A DNA stretch of 64,000 nt from an uncultured bacterium (GTDB lineage: Bacteria; Actinomycetota; Coriobacteriia; Coriobacteriales; Coriobacteriaceae). The notes under the pieces were generated by a model. That model was not told the origin of the DNA. It saw only the letters and a list, made by a program, of their open reading frames with translations, and searched no databases. This document shows, piece after piece, positions 52,506 to 61,305 of this stretch. Location of the stretch: positions 1-64,000 of the forward strand of contig CAJMPY010000014.1 of NCBI GenBank assembly GCA_905215385.1, in the 5' to 3' direction. Position 1 is the first letter of the stretch. Each line of letters opens with the position of its first letter. The translations under genes were made by a program, and so were the position numbers.

Positions 52506-53716
52506 GCGCCCGCGATCTTATCCAGGAAGCCCTTCACTCGCTCGAGGCCAACAAGGGGCGCAGCCTGCTCACCATCCTGGGCATTGTCATCGGCATCGCC
52601 TCGGTCATTGCCATGACTTCGCTCATCGGCGGCATCCAAAACAGCTTGGTCAACAGCCTGGGCCTCAACGCAGCTCGCATGGTTCAGATCTATTCGTCCC
52701 AAGAACTCTCTGATTCTGACGTCCAGAAGCTTAAAAAACTGGTGCCGCAGATAGAACAGATCGGCATTGTCAAAAGCGCGTATACCGAGTACAAGACCGG
52801 CGATAAAAGCTATACCGTCATGGCACAGGGTGTCGATAGCGACATGCTCGACGCCGTGGGTGCCAGTAAGCTCGTTGCGGGGCGCACCTACACCGATGTC
52901 GAGTCAAAGGCAGGCTCGCGCGTGGCGCTCATCAGCCGCGGCGGCGCCGATCAGCTTTACGGCAACGAACAGGATGCGCTGGGAAAAACCATCAAAGTGT
53001 CCAACGGCGAGGTGCAGATTGTAGGCGTGATTGATGGCGGCAGCGACTCCATGGGCTCGCTCACTTTGTATATGCCACGCGAAACCATCTCCGGCCTATT
53101 TGGCGACGAGAATCCTTCATTCCCCAGCGTGACGGCACTTGCCGCCGAGGGCACGGACATGGATGAGCTCTGCAAGACCATCGAGTCCAAGGTGCGCGCG
53201 ATGAAGGGCATCGCGGAGGATGATGAGTACGACAGTGTATCGGCGACCTCCATGAAAAGCGCTATCGACTCCCTCAATTCCTTTATGGGAGCCTTCTCGC
53301 TCATCATGGGTGCTGTCGCCAGTATCTCGCTGCTTGTCGGCGGTATCGGTATTATGAATATGATGCTCACCAACGTGACTGAGCGCATCCGCGAGATCGG
53401 TATTCGCCGTGCCTTGGGCGCCAGTCGTCGCGATATCACCGCGCAGTTTTTGGCCGAGTCCTCGGCGCTGTGCGTCACCGGTGGCCTGCTGGGTGTCCTG
53501 ATAGGCTATCTGCTGGCCTGGGGCCTCGCGATGTTTGCCTCCGGATCCGGGATTCTTGGCGAGCTCGGTGCCAGCGGGCAAATCACCCCGAGTTTTTCAA
53601 TCGCCACGGTGCTGCTGGCCTTCGCCGTCTCCGTCGGCATCGGCGTAATCTTTGGCTTCTACCCCGCTCGACGCGCGGCAAAGCTCGACCCGGTGGAGTG
53701 CCTACGCTACCAGTAA
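52502..53716 (+). CDS. MacB/FtsX-type ABC permease
   Basis: 404 residues. The N-terminal MacB periplasmic-core layout is kept: a first membrane helix (LLTILGIVIGIASVIAMTSL), a large extracellular domain (about 45-270) and three C-terminal helices (LIMGAVASISLLVGGIGIMN and two more) with the NVTERIREIGIRRALGASRR FtsX motif. Together with the two preceding genes it forms a tripartite-like exporter, here without an outer-membrane part. Substrate is unknown; cell-envelope stress or peptide export is usual. Confidence 0.92.
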   Translation: MSARDLIQEALHSLEANKGRSLLTILGIVIGIASVIAMTSLIGGIQNSLVNSLGLNAARMVQIYSSQELSDSDVQKLKKLVPQIEQIGIVKSAYTEYKTGDKSYTVMAQGVDSDMLDAVGASKLVAGRTYTDVESKAGSRVALISRGGADQLYGNEQDALGKTIKVSNGEVQIVGVIDGGSDSMGSLTLYMPRETISGLFGDENPSFPSVTALAAEGTDMDELCKTIESKVRAMKGIAEDDEYDSVSATSMKSAIDSLNSFMGAFSLIMGAVASISLLVGGIGIMNMMLTNVTERIREIGIRRALGASRRDITAQFLAESSALCVTGGLLGVLIGYLLAWGLAMFASGSGILGELGASGQITPSFSIATVLLAFAVSVGIGVIFGFYPARRAAKLDPVECLRYQ

Positions 53717-53729
53717 GCCACCACCAACA

Positions 53730-53797
53730 AGTTGCGGTGAATTAGGGACTGAATATGCTATCTAGCAGAAAAAAACAGACACTATTTCACCGCAACT
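53730..53797. repeat. Inverted-repeat element, copy 2 (AGTTGCGGTGAAAT family)
   Basis: 53730-53741 pairs with 53786-53797, and after one mismatch three more pairs follow. The arms match those of the element at 37433-37499 (AGTTGCGGTGAA at the outer end, ATTTCACCGCAACT at the other), while the loop differs. It lies between the convergent permease and cobalamin genes, next to a transposase remnant. Confidence 0.75.
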
Positions 53798-53807
53798 CAT
53801 TGAAGGG

Positions 53808-53903
53808 CTGTTTGCGCCAGTTCCGGGCGTCGTCCTCGAGCTACTGGCGGATGACGGGCTTGTACGGGTCGAGCTTGCTCGGGGCGATCCTCCTCGCGGG
53901 CGG
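53808..53903 (-). pseudogene. istA: Fragment of an IS21-family transposase (IstA)
   Basis: Minus-strand translation reads SKLDPYKPVIRQ, then a TAG (53841-53843), then LEDDARNWRKQ. This matches the conserved IstA segment in which a lysine-rich linker leads into the DDE domain. Only about 32 codons remain, broken by the stop. The upstream side runs into the cobalamin operon terminator and the downstream side is cut by the inverted repeat at 53730-53797. It marks an old insertion at this operon boundary. Confidence 0.7.
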
Positions 53904-53907
53904 GAGG

Positions 53908-53938
53908 GCGCGCTAGGCGCGGCGAGCGCCTAGCGCGC
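53908..53938 (-). terminator. Terminator-like hairpin of the cobalamin operon
   Basis: GCGCGCTAGGCGC and GCGCCTAGCGCGC form a perfect 13-pair stem with a five-base loop. The TAG stop of cobK (53930-53932) lies inside the stem. There is no U-tract, so termination may be inefficient or factor-dependent. Confidence 0.55.
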
Positions 53939-54703
53939 GAACTCCCGTAAGAGCGCATCTTCCACTTCCCGAAGCGAAAGGGCCCCGCCTCCCTCGGCGG
54001 GACGGGTGACCACGATACAGCGCGCTCCCACGGCGCGCGCTGCGGCGAGCTTCTCGGCCGTGCCGCCTACGGTTCCCGAGTCCTTGGTCACAAGCCACTG
54101 GGCGCCCACCTGACGAAGCATCGCCTCGTTGAGCTCGCGGGTGAAGGGCCCCTGCATGCCGATGACGTGCGACGGCGAAAACCCCGCGTCGATGCACTTC
54201 GTTATAGCACCGGGCAGCGGGAGCACACGCACGAAGAAGCGCTCCGCGAAATCGGCGACGCGCGTGTAGGGAGCAAGCTCCTTGCTCCCCGTCGTGAGAA
54301 GCACGCGACCCGGGTTCTCGGAGAGAAAGCGCGCCGCGCAGGCGATCGACGCGACCGGCACGACGCCTTTGGGAAGCGCCTCGACCGGGCGCGCAAGGCG
54401 CAGGCATCGTGCACCCACGGCGAGCGAAGCGGCCCGGATGTTGTCGCTTGCGAGCGTAGCGAAGGGGTGCGTGGCGTCGACGACGATGCGCGCGCCGGAA
54501 AGCTCGCGCTCCATGTCGGCATCGTCGAGCCTGCCCGCATGCACCTCGATGCCCGGAAGCTCACCCAATAGCTCGCCTCCGTACTCGGTTGCCGCGTAGG
54601 CACGGGCGGGGATGCCCGCCCCGCTCGCCCATTCACACAGAAGGCGGCCCTCGGTGGTGCCGGCGAAGATGCGCAGCGCCGGCACGGATGCGGGGGCCGT
54701 CAC
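53930..54703 (-). CDS. cobK: Precorrin-6A/cobalt-precorrin-6A reductase
   Basis: 257 residues from a GTG at 54703 overlapping the cbiC stop (GTGA); the longer open frame to 54973 lies inside cbiC and is rejected. It reduces the macrocycle of (cobalt-)precorrin-6A with NADPH. Family marks are IFAGTTEGRLLCEWA at the N-terminus, VVDATHPFATLAS, VLLTTGSKELAPY and TKDSGTVGGTAEKLAAA. Last gene of the minus-strand cobalamin operon. Confidence 0.9.
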   Translation of the reverse strand: MTAPASVPALRIFAGTTEGRLLCEWASGAGIPARAYAATEYGGELLGELPGIEVHAGRLDDADMERELSGARIVVDATHPFATLASDNIRAASLAVGARCLRLARPVEALPKGVVPVASIACAARFLSENPGRVLLTTGSKELAPYTRVADFAERFFVRVLPLPGAITKCIDAGFSPSHVIGMQGPFTRELNEAMLRQVGAQWLVTKDSGTVGGTAEKLAAARAVGARCIVVTRPAEGGGALSLREVEDALLREFAR

Positions 54704-55341
54704 TTCGCGCCACCCGTGCGCGTGATCTGGTAGAGCAGCGCGTTCATAATGGCCGCCGCCACGGTCGAGCCGCCCTTGCGACCCCTCGCGACTATGGCCG
54801 GCACGCGTCGCGCGAGCAGCTCCTCTTTCGCCTCGACCACGTTCACAAACCCGACCGGCACCCCAACGACGAGCGCGGGCACGATCTTCCCCGCGTCCAT
54901 GAGCTCGGCGAGGCGCAGAAGTGCTGTGGGAGCGTTGCCGACGGCCACGATGAGCGGACCCTCGATGCGGCAAGCTTTGTCCATGCTCACAACGGCGCGA
55001 GTCGTGCCCGCGGCGCGCGCAGCCGCGGCGACATCAGGGTCGGCCATGTAGCACACGGCCTTGCAGCCGAGCTTCGCGAGCGCGGGCTTGCTTATGCCTG
55101 CGAGCGCCATGTTCGTGTCGGTGAGCACCGTGGCCCCTGCGCGCAGTGCGTCGAGCGCACAGTGCGCGGCGTCATGGGTGAACACGAGAGAATCGGCGTA
55201 CGAGAAGTCGGCAGTGGTGTGGATGACGCGCTTCACGACGGGCTCTTCGAGCGGCGGGAACGTGCGGCCGCCGAGCTCTTCGGTGATGATCTCGAAGCTG
55301 CGCCGCTCGATGTCGCCGGGCGCCATCTCCTTGGAATCCAT
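54700..55341 (-). CDS. cbiC: Precorrin-8X/cobalt-precorrin-8 methylmutase
   Basis: 213 residues. It moves a methyl group from C11 to C12 to give (hydrogeno/cob)yrinate. ERRSFEIITEELG and RVIHTTADFSYADSL, with the catalytic His, are conserved, as are LTDTNMALAGI and VGVPVGFVNVVEAKEEL. The ATG directly follows the cobO stop. Its presence with cobK but without the methyltransferase genes implies that those genes lie elsewhere, probably beyond this window. Confidence 0.93.
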   Translation of the reverse strand: MDSKEMAPGDIERRSFEIITEELGGRTFPPLEEPVVKRVIHTTADFSYADSLVFTHDAAHCALDALRAGATVLTDTNMALAGISKPALAKLGCKAVCYMADPDVAAAARAAGTTRAVVSMDKACRIEGPLIVAVGNAPTALLRLAELMDAGKIVPALVVGVPVGFVNVVEAKEELLARRVPAIVARGRKGGSTVAAAIMNALLYQITRTGGAK

Positions 55342-55857
55342 CTAGTACTCCACTCCTTCCCTTGCACATATCCCCTGCTCGTAGGGATGTTTCTTGCACC
55401 GCATCTCGGTTATGTAGTCGGCCTTCTCCACGATCTTGCGGGAAGGCGCGCGCCCGGTGAGCGCTACTTCGACGCCGCGCGCGGACATATCGAGCGCGCG
55501 GTCCACGAGCGCCTCGTCGACAAGCCCCTTCGATAGCGCGTCGAGCGCCTCGTCGAGCACGAGCAGCCCCTCCTGAGCGCCCTCGAGCTCGGCGAGCGCG
55601 GAAGCGAGGTTCCCATCGTGCAGCTCGCACGTCGCGGCAAGTTCTTCCGACGTCATTGACCAGGTAAACTTGTCCGACACCTTCCCCGCGAACACGGGCA
55701 CGCCGAAATGCTCGGCGAGCAGGCGCGCCTCCCCGCTTTCGCCGTCTTTCAGGAACTGCACGACGACGACGTGGCGGCCTGCGGCGAGCATGCGAAGGGC
55801 GAGGCCCATCGCCGCCGTGGTCTTGCCTTTGCCGTCGCCATGATACACGTGGATCAT
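55342..55857 (-). CDS. cobO: Cob(I)yrinic acid a,c-diamide adenosyltransferase
   Basis: 171 residues from the ATG at 55857, overlapping the cobQ stop by two bases. It adds the 5'-deoxyadenosyl group to cobalt. Walker A is HGDGKGKTTAAMGLALRM at residues 5-22, then VVQFLKDGESGEARLL, LLVLDEALDALSKGLV and VALTGRAPSRKIVEKADYI. These belong to the CobA/CobO/BtuR family. The longer open frame to 56361 is antisense-like noise over cobQ. Confidence 0.93.
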   Translation of the reverse strand: MIHVYHGDGKGKTTAAMGLALRMLAAGRHVVVVQFLKDGESGEARLLAEHFGVPVFAGKVSDKFTWSMTSEELAATCELHDGNLASALAELEGAQEGLLVLDEALDALSKGLVDEALVDRALDMSARGVEVALTGRAPSRKIVEKADYITEMRCKKHPYEQGICAREGVEY

Positions 55858-57353
55858 ACGCCCTCCTCGATAATGCGGTAGATATACTCCATGTCGAGCG
55901 CCCCGCGCACGACGTCGGCCAGGCGGTCGAATTCGCGCGCACGGTGATCGGCCGCGGACGCTGCGCCCGCAGCACCCACGACGCTCTCGGGCAGGCCGCG
56001 CATGCGCGCGAGCGAGCGCGCGAGGGCGAGCGCCACCCCCGGTTCGTCGAACAGGCCGTGGAGATAGGTTCCGAACACGTTTCCGCAGGCCGCGCCTTCT
56101 GGTTTGCCGCCAATCGTGCCCGCAGGAGCGCAGGAGACGGTCGTTTCTCCGTCGTGAATCTCGTACCCGCGCGCCGTCATGCCGTTCCACACCGAAAACG
56201 CGCCTTGGGCGCCCGTGATGCGCAGCTCCGACTGGGCGAGGCGCTTTTCCTCCTTGAACACCGTACTTGCAGGGATGAGCCCGAGCCCGCGCGCGGTGCC
56301 AGCGCCTTCCCTGCCGTGCGGGTCGGAAAGCTCGTCTCCCAAAAGCTGGTAGCCTCCGCATATGCCGAGCACCGGTGTGCCCGCGCCCGAAAGCGCGCGG
56401 ACACAGGCTCCGATGCCGCTAGCCGCAAGCCAGCGCGCGTCGTCGAGCGTGGACTTCGAGCCGGGAAGCACCACCAGGTCGGGTCGGCCCAGATCGGTCG
56501 TCGAGGAAACGTAGCGCACGCCCATGCCGGGCACGCGCGAAAGCGGGTCGAAGTCGGTGAAGTTCGACAGATGCGGAAGGCGCACGACGGCGACATCGAT
56601 GACGCCGCGCGCCTCGCGGGCAGATAGGCGCGGCGCGAGCGAGTCCTCGTCGTCCAGGTCAAGCGTAAGATACGGCACGACCCCCACGACGGGAACCCCG
56701 CACATCTTCTCGAGCGGGGCCAAACCCGGGCGCAGGATTTCCACATCGCCGCGGAACTTGTTCACCACAAGCCCCCGCAAAAGCGCGCGATCCTCGGGCG
56801 CAAAGAGCGCGACCGTGCCGTAGAGCTGGGCAAACACCCCGCCTGGGTCAATGTCGCCCGCGAGCAGCACGGGGGAGGACACGGCGCGCGCGAGCCCCAT
56901 GTTGACGATGTCGTTTTCGGAAAGGTTGATTTCGGCGGGGCTGCCGGCGCCCTCGATGACGATGACGTCGTTTTCCTCCGCGAGCGAATCGAACGCCTCC
57001 AAAATCTGCGGCATGAGCGCCTTCTTTCGCGCGAAGTAGTCCCTCGCAGCGAAGGCTCCCTGCGCCTTGCCGGCCACGATGAGCTGGCTTCGGTGGTCGC
57101 TTTCAGGCTTGAGAAGGATGGGGTTCATGCGTACGTCGGGCGCGATGCCGCATGCCTCGGCCTGCATGATCTGGGCGCGCCCCATCTCGAGCCCGTCGGC
57201 CGTGACACCGCTGTTGAGCGCCATGTTCTGGCTCTTGAAGGGAGTCACGCGCAGGCCGTCCTGCGAAAGCACACGGCACAGTCCCGCCGCAAGCAGGCTC
57301 TTCCCCGCGTTCGACATGGTGCCCTGGATCATGATGGGCTTCGCCCTACCCAC
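55854..57353 (-). CDS. cobQ: Cobyric acid synthase (glutamine-hydrolysing)
   Basis: 499 residues from a GTG at 57353, which has AGGAGG upstream and overlaps the cobD stop by eight bases. It amidates four side chains of adenosylcobyrinic acid a,c-diamide. The N-terminal synthetase domain has IMIQGTMSNAGKSLLAAGLC and TPFKSQNMALNSGVTADG. The C-terminal glutaminase domain has the nucleophilic Cys in PVLGICGGYQLLGDEL and the His in GTYLHGLFDEPG. Confidence 0.94.
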   Translation of the reverse strand: MGRAKPIMIQGTMSNAGKSLLAAGLCRVLSQDGLRVTPFKSQNMALNSGVTADGLEMGRAQIMQAEACGIAPDVRMNPILLKPESDHRSQLIVAGKAQGAFAARDYFARKKALMPQILEAFDSLAEENDVIVIEGAGSPAEINLSENDIVNMGLARAVSSPVLLAGDIDPGGVFAQLYGTVALFAPEDRALLRGLVVNKFRGDVEILRPGLAPLEKMCGVPVVGVVPYLTLDLDDEDSLAPRLSAREARGVIDVAVVRLPHLSNFTDFDPLSRVPGMGVRYVSSTTDLGRPDLVVLPGSKSTLDDARWLAASGIGACVRALSGAGTPVLGICGGYQLLGDELSDPHGREGAGTARGLGLIPASTVFKEEKRLAQSELRITGAQGAFSVWNGMTARGYEIHDGETTVSCAPAGTIGGKPEGAACGNVFGTYLHGLFDEPGVALALARSLARMRGLPESVVGAAGAASAADHRAREFDRLADVVRGALDMEYIYRIIEEGV

Positions 57354-58569
57354 GGGTATCGACCTCCTTCGCCGAGCCTCGGCCATCCGCGCCCGCCATA
57401 GCGCCGCTGCAAGAAACGCCGCCCCATTCGTCGGGTTCGCCTTCGCCCGATGCACCTTCCGCCCGAAGCGCACGGCCGAACGCCATCGCAAGCCGGGCAT
57501 TCTCCTTGCGCGTGCGCACCGCGACGCGGCACCAGAAACGGGACAGTACCGAAAACGAGTCGCACGTGCGGACCAAAACCCCCTGTTTATACAGGCGTTC
57601 GGGGATGTCTTTCGCCGGCGTGCGGACTAAAAGGAAGTTCGCATCCGATGGCACGACGGAAAGCCCGAGCGAGGAGAGCTCATGGGAAAGCCACGCTCGC
57701 TCGCCCGCCAATACATCGCGCGTGCGCGAGACGTATTCAACGTCTTCCAGGGCGGCGATGCCCGCGGCCTCGGCGACCGAGGAGACAGGCCACGCCTGCC
57801 CCGCCCGGCGAATCCCCTCGATGAGTTGGGCGTTTCCGCTGATCAGATATCCCAACCGCAACCCCGCCATTCCGTAGAGCTTGGTGAACGCGGAGAGCAC
57901 GGCCACATGGCGCGAACACGCGGCGCGTGCGGCCACGCTCCTTTCGCGGGCGTCGGGCGCAAATCCGAGGAAGCACTCGTCCACGACGAGCAGCGCGCCC
58001 ACCTGCTCGCAGCGGCAAGCCGCGGCCTCGATCACGCTGGGGTCGACGAGGCGCCCCGTCGGGTTGTTCGGATTGCAGAGGTACGCCACGTCTCCCGGCC
58101 CCTCGATCGCGCGGGCGAAGGAGGCGGGCACGTCGAAGTCGTCCGCTTCGGAGAGCGGGAACTCCTGCACGCATGCGCCGTAGTACGATGCCGCCTCCGC
58201 ATATTCAGAGAACGTCGGCGCGCACACGACGATGCGTTTCGGGCGCACCGCCGCGGCGAGCCGCCAGATGATGTCGGACGCGCCCGCGCCGCAGACGATA
58301 GTATCTTCGGGAATGCCCTGGTCGCGCGCTAGCGCGCGAACGAGGGCGAGGCTTTCCCTATCGGGGTAGGCGTCGATTCGAGAAAGCGCCTTGCAAGCTG
58401 CGGCGACGGCGCGCGGCGAGGGGCCTGCCGGATTCACGTTCACCGAAAAGTCAATGAGGTCGGAGGCGCCCCCTTCGCAAGCGATGCCGAGCGATTGCGC
58501 GCTGCCCCCATGCGTACGGGCGCGCAGGATTCCCCCGGCAGCCCGGGGCGCGGCGTGGTCTTCCCTCAT
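57346..58569 (-). CDS. cobD: Threonine-phosphate decarboxylase-type aminotransferase
   Basis: 407 residues from the ATG at 58569, overlapping the cbiB stop (ATGA). It is a PLP-dependent enzyme of the class I/II fold; in cobalamin operons it makes (R)-1-amino-2-propanol phosphate from threonine phosphate. SVNVNPAGPSP near 45-55, YLCNPNNPTGRLV, LVVDECFLGFA and the PLP lysine in SAFTKLYGMAGLRLGY are typical. About 45 residues at the C-terminus (Gly/Ala/Glu-rich) exceed the usual length. It follows cbiB, which uses its product. Confidence 0.88.
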   Translation of the reverse strand: MREDHAAPRAAGGILRARTHGGSAQSLGIACEGGASDLIDFSVNVNPAGPSPRAVAAACKALSRIDAYPDRESLALVRALARDQGIPEDTIVCGAGASDIIWRLAAAVRPKRIVVCAPTFSEYAEAASYYGACVQEFPLSEADDFDVPASFARAIEGPGDVAYLCNPNNPTGRLVDPSVIEAAACRCEQVGALLVVDECFLGFAPDARERSVAARAACSRHVAVLSAFTKLYGMAGLRLGYLISGNAQLIEGIRRAGQAWPVSSVAEAAGIAALEDVEYVSRTRDVLAGERAWLSHELSSLGLSVVPSDANFLLVRTPAKDIPERLYKQGVLVRTCDSFSVLSRFWCRVAVRTRKENARLAMAFGRALRAEGASGEGEPDEWGGVSCSGAMAGADGRGSAKEVDTRG

Positions 58570-59540
58570 GCCATCGCCCCCACGGCGAGCACGACCGCCG
58601 CGCGCGCGGCGCCGAAGACGACGAGCGCGCATACGGACGCAGCGAGCATGAGCCTTGTCGCCCGGGCGATGTCGCCCCACTGGATTTCGCGGGACGCGTC
58701 TCCTATCGTCGGTTTCTCAACGAGCTTGCCGAAATACACCGCGGGTCCTGCCAGGCGCAGCCCGAGCGCGCCCGCGCACGCTGACTCGGTCTGCGCCGCG
58801 TTCGGGCTCGCATGGCGACGCCTGTCGCGGCGCCAGATGCGCGCAGCCCCGCGCGCGTCGAGCCCGACGATCGGGCACACGGCGATCATGAGCAGAGCCG
58901 ATAAGCGCGAGGGAATCCAGTTCAGCGCATCGTCGAGGCGCGCCGAAGCGCAGCCGAAGTCGATGTAGCGCTCGTTTTTGTAGCCCACCATGCTGTCGAG
59001 CGTGTTCACCGCCTTGTACGCCATGCCCAAGGGCGCACCCCCGATCATAAGGTAGAAAAGCGGCGCGATGACGCCGTCGCTCGCGTTCTCCGCCACCGTT
59101 TCCACAGCGGCGCGCGCGACGCCCTGCTCGTCGAGAACAGACGTGTCGCGTCCCACGATGAGCCCGACGGCTTCGCGCGCTGCGACAAGGCCGCCCTTCG
59201 AGAACGCGCGGGCCACGGCCAGGCTCTGGCGGCGCAGCTCGCATGCCGCGAGAATCTGATAGCTCGCCCATGCCTCGGCCACGAAGCGCAAGCCGGAGTG
59301 AACCATGCCGCAAAGATGCAGGATTCCCCAGGTCAAAAGCCCAAACGCAAGCGGAAGCGCCACGGCAAGCACAAGCCCTGCGGCGCGCGTGCCCGCGGAC
59401 GTTTGCGGGAATGCGCCCCGCAGGCGGCCTTCGGCCCACGTGATCGCGCGCCCCATGGCGACGACGGGATGGGGAAGCCAGCGCGGGTCGCCGAAGGCAA
59501 GGTCGGCCGCGAACCCGGCGGCGACGGCAAGAATCGTCAT
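58566..59540 (-). CDS. cbiB: Adenosylcobinamide-phosphate synthase
   Basis: 324 residues from the ATG at 59540 (stop/start TGATG). An integral membrane enzyme joining aminopropanol phosphate to cobyric acid. ADLAFGDPRWLPHPVVAMGR at residues 12-31 is the family signature. WASYQILAACELRRQSLAVA and VAETVAENASDGVIAPLFYL and NTLDSMVGYKNERYIDFG follow. Several hydrophobic segments are present. The open frame upstream to 59819 is in the neighbouring gene and not used. Confidence 0.93.
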   Translation of the reverse strand: MTILAVAAGFAADLAFGDPRWLPHPVVAMGRAITWAEGRLRGAFPQTSAGTRAAGLVLAVALPLAFGLLTWGILHLCGMVHSGLRFVAEAWASYQILAACELRRQSLAVARAFSKGGLVAAREAVGLIVGRDTSVLDEQGVARAAVETVAENASDGVIAPLFYLMIGGAPLGMAYKAVNTLDSMVGYKNERYIDFGCASARLDDALNWIPSRLSALLMIAVCPIVGLDARGAARIWRRDRRRHASPNAAQTESACAGALGLRLAGPAVYFGKLVEKPTIGDASREIQWGDIARATRLMLAASVCALVVFGAARAAVVLAVGAMA

Positions 59541-60541
59541 CACCGGGCATCGCCCCCCGAAGCGGGGCGAACGTCGCGAAGGCAGCGCCCATCCCAAGTG
59601 GCGGCCCATGCGCCGCCCGGCTCGGTATGCACGTCGAAGTATCCCATTTTCGGGACAGCTAGCTCGGAGAGCAGCGCTTTCACGGTACCCGCGTGAACGA
59701 CGAAGACGGCGCGCCCACTCCCCTGGGCGCGCTCCGATTCGCACGCCTCCCGAAACGCCGCGATGACGCGGCGGGTGAAATCGCTCTTGCCCTCGCCATG
59801 CGGGCAGCGCGTCTCGCACCAGGAGTCTACCCAGGCGCGATAGCGCGCATCCTCTTTAAGCTCGGCGGCGCTTCGCCCCTCGAAGTCGCCGAAATCCATC
59901 TCGCGCAGACCGGGGCACGCCATAAGCTCCGCGTTCGGGAAGAGGATGCGCGCCGTCTGGTCGGTGCGGGCCATGCCGCTCGTGATAACACGGAACACGT
60001 CACGATCGCACGCGAGGTCGCGCAAAGCGCGCTCGCCCGCACTCGACAGGGGCTCGTCGGTGCCCGCCCCGCTGTAGCGATGGTCTTCCGTGCCCGCCGT
60101 GGCACCATGGCGCACGAAGACGACTTCCAAAGGCGCACCCGCGCCCTGCGTCCCTCGAGGTGCATCGGCAAGGTTTCCTTTGATGACCTGGGGAATCCCG
60201 CACGTCATGCGCACGACGACGTCGGCGCGCGCAGCGAGCGCGCATCCCAGGCGCCCCGCGCGCTCGCGCCATTGGGCGTCTTCCGCACTCATGGGGACGA
60301 CCCCCGAGCCGACCAAGGGCAGAATCACTGCGTCGAAGCCGATCAGCCGCTCGAGCGCCCGGTCAGCGTCGAGCGCGCGTACGAGTTCCTCAGCACGGTA
60401 AGCGACACGGCCGGCAAAAGCCGCGGGCACGCCGCCCTCCGCAAACTGCGCCGCGTCGACGAAATCGTCCGCCGCGAACCCGAGCTTTTCGCGCACGAAG
60501 GTCCTCTTCCCCGAATGCGCGCCACCTACCACGAGCATCAT
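59540..60541 (-). CDS. Fusion: CobU-like domain plus CobC-type histidine phosphatase
   Basis: 333 residues from the ATG at 60541, overlapping the cobS stop; the next codon is also ATG. Residues 1-165 are CobU-like: P-loop LVVGGAHSGKRTFVREKL and a C-terminal CGIPQVIKGN close to the family end. Residues 180-333 are a phosphoglycerate-mutase-type phosphatase: VVFVRHGATAGTEDHRYSG, ITSGMARTDQTARIL, LREMDFGDFEGRS and VFVVHAGTVKALL. This matches alpha-ribazole phosphatase (CobC). A second, standard CobU is in the same operon (61302-61850), so the N-terminal domain here may be divergent or regulatory. Confidence 0.85.
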   Translation of the reverse strand: MMLVVGGAHSGKRTFVREKLGFAADDFVDAAQFAEGGVPAAFAGRVAYRAEELVRALDADRALERLIGFDAVILPLVGSGVVPMSAEDAQWRERAGRLGCALAARADVVVRMTCGIPQVIKGNLADAPRGTQGAGAPLEVVFVRHGATAGTEDHRYSGAGTDEPLSSAGERALRDLACDRDVFRVITSGMARTDQTARILFPNAELMACPGLREMDFGDFEGRSAAELKEDARYRAWVDSWCETRCPHGEGKSDFTRRVIAAFREACESERAQGSGRAVFVVHAGTVKALLSELAVPKMGYFDVHTEPGGAWAATWDGRCLRDVRPASGGDAR

Positions 60542-61305
60542 AGGAGCATGCCCCCCGCCACCAGCATGGCAAGCATCGCGAGCTCGGCCCATTGCAGAAA
60601 CCATCCGGCCAAATCCCCCGTCACTCCGCCGAAGCGGGACAGAGCAACATGGCGGTACCACGCGAGCGCCAAAAGCCCCGCCACCGCCATAAGGGCGCCG
60701 ACGGCCTGAGCGCACGCGACCATCCCTGCAGCCGAAGCCGCAGTGAAAGCGCAAAGCGGCACGACGATCGCCGCGCGCTTCTTCGCAGGCGAGAGCCCCG
60801 CGGCCATGCCGTCCGCCCGCGCGGCAGACCAGCATTCAACGGCGAGCCCCGAAAGCGAGCGGGAGAACACGAGCGAGCACAGAAGTGCGAGGAACGCCCC
60901 CGCCGTAAGCGGCAGCGCGGTGAAAAGGGAAAACTGCAGAATAAGGTACACAACAACACCGATGACCCCGAAGGCGCCCGCCCGCGGGTCGTGCATGATC
61001 TCGAGCTTTCGCTCGCGCGGGGCCCAACTTGCAAGCGCATCGGAGGTGTCGCAGAGCCCGTCTAGGTGGATGCCTCCCGTCACCGCCACAGGCAGCGCCA
61101 CGAGCACGGCCGCGACGATGGTCGCGGGCACGCCGAGCAGGTTCGCCACGTACCCCCACGCCGTCATGAGGAAGCCTTCCGCAAGGCCCACCAGGGGAAA
61201 CGCGGCAAGCGCATGGGTTGACCCGAAATCGGTCCAGGCCGATTTCGGAACGGGGATACGCGAGAACGTTCCGAACGCCGCGCCGATTGCCTCTACTATC
61301 TTCAC
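60538..61305 (-). CDS. cobS: Adenosylcobinamide-GDP ribazoletransferase
   Basis: 255 residues from a GTG at 61305, overlapping the cobU stop (GTGA). A membrane enzyme that joins adenosylcobinamide-GDP and alpha-ribazole, completing the cofactor. The metal-binding motif is GGIHLDGLCDTSDALAS. IMHDPRAGAFGVIGVVVYLI and SRFGGVTGDLAGW near the C-terminus are conserved. About six hydrophobic segments. Confidence 0.93.
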   Translation of the reverse strand: MKIVEAIGAAFGTFSRIPVPKSAWTDFGSTHALAAFPLVGLAEGFLMTAWGYVANLLGVPATIVAAVLVALPVAVTGGIHLDGLCDTSDALASWAPRERKLEIMHDPRAGAFGVIGVVVYLILQFSLFTALPLTAGAFLALLCSLVFSRSLSGLAVECWSAARADGMAAGLSPAKKRAAIVVPLCAFTAASAAGMVACAQAVGALMAVAGLLALAWYRHVALSRFGGVTGDLAGWFLQWAELAMLAMLVAGGMLL

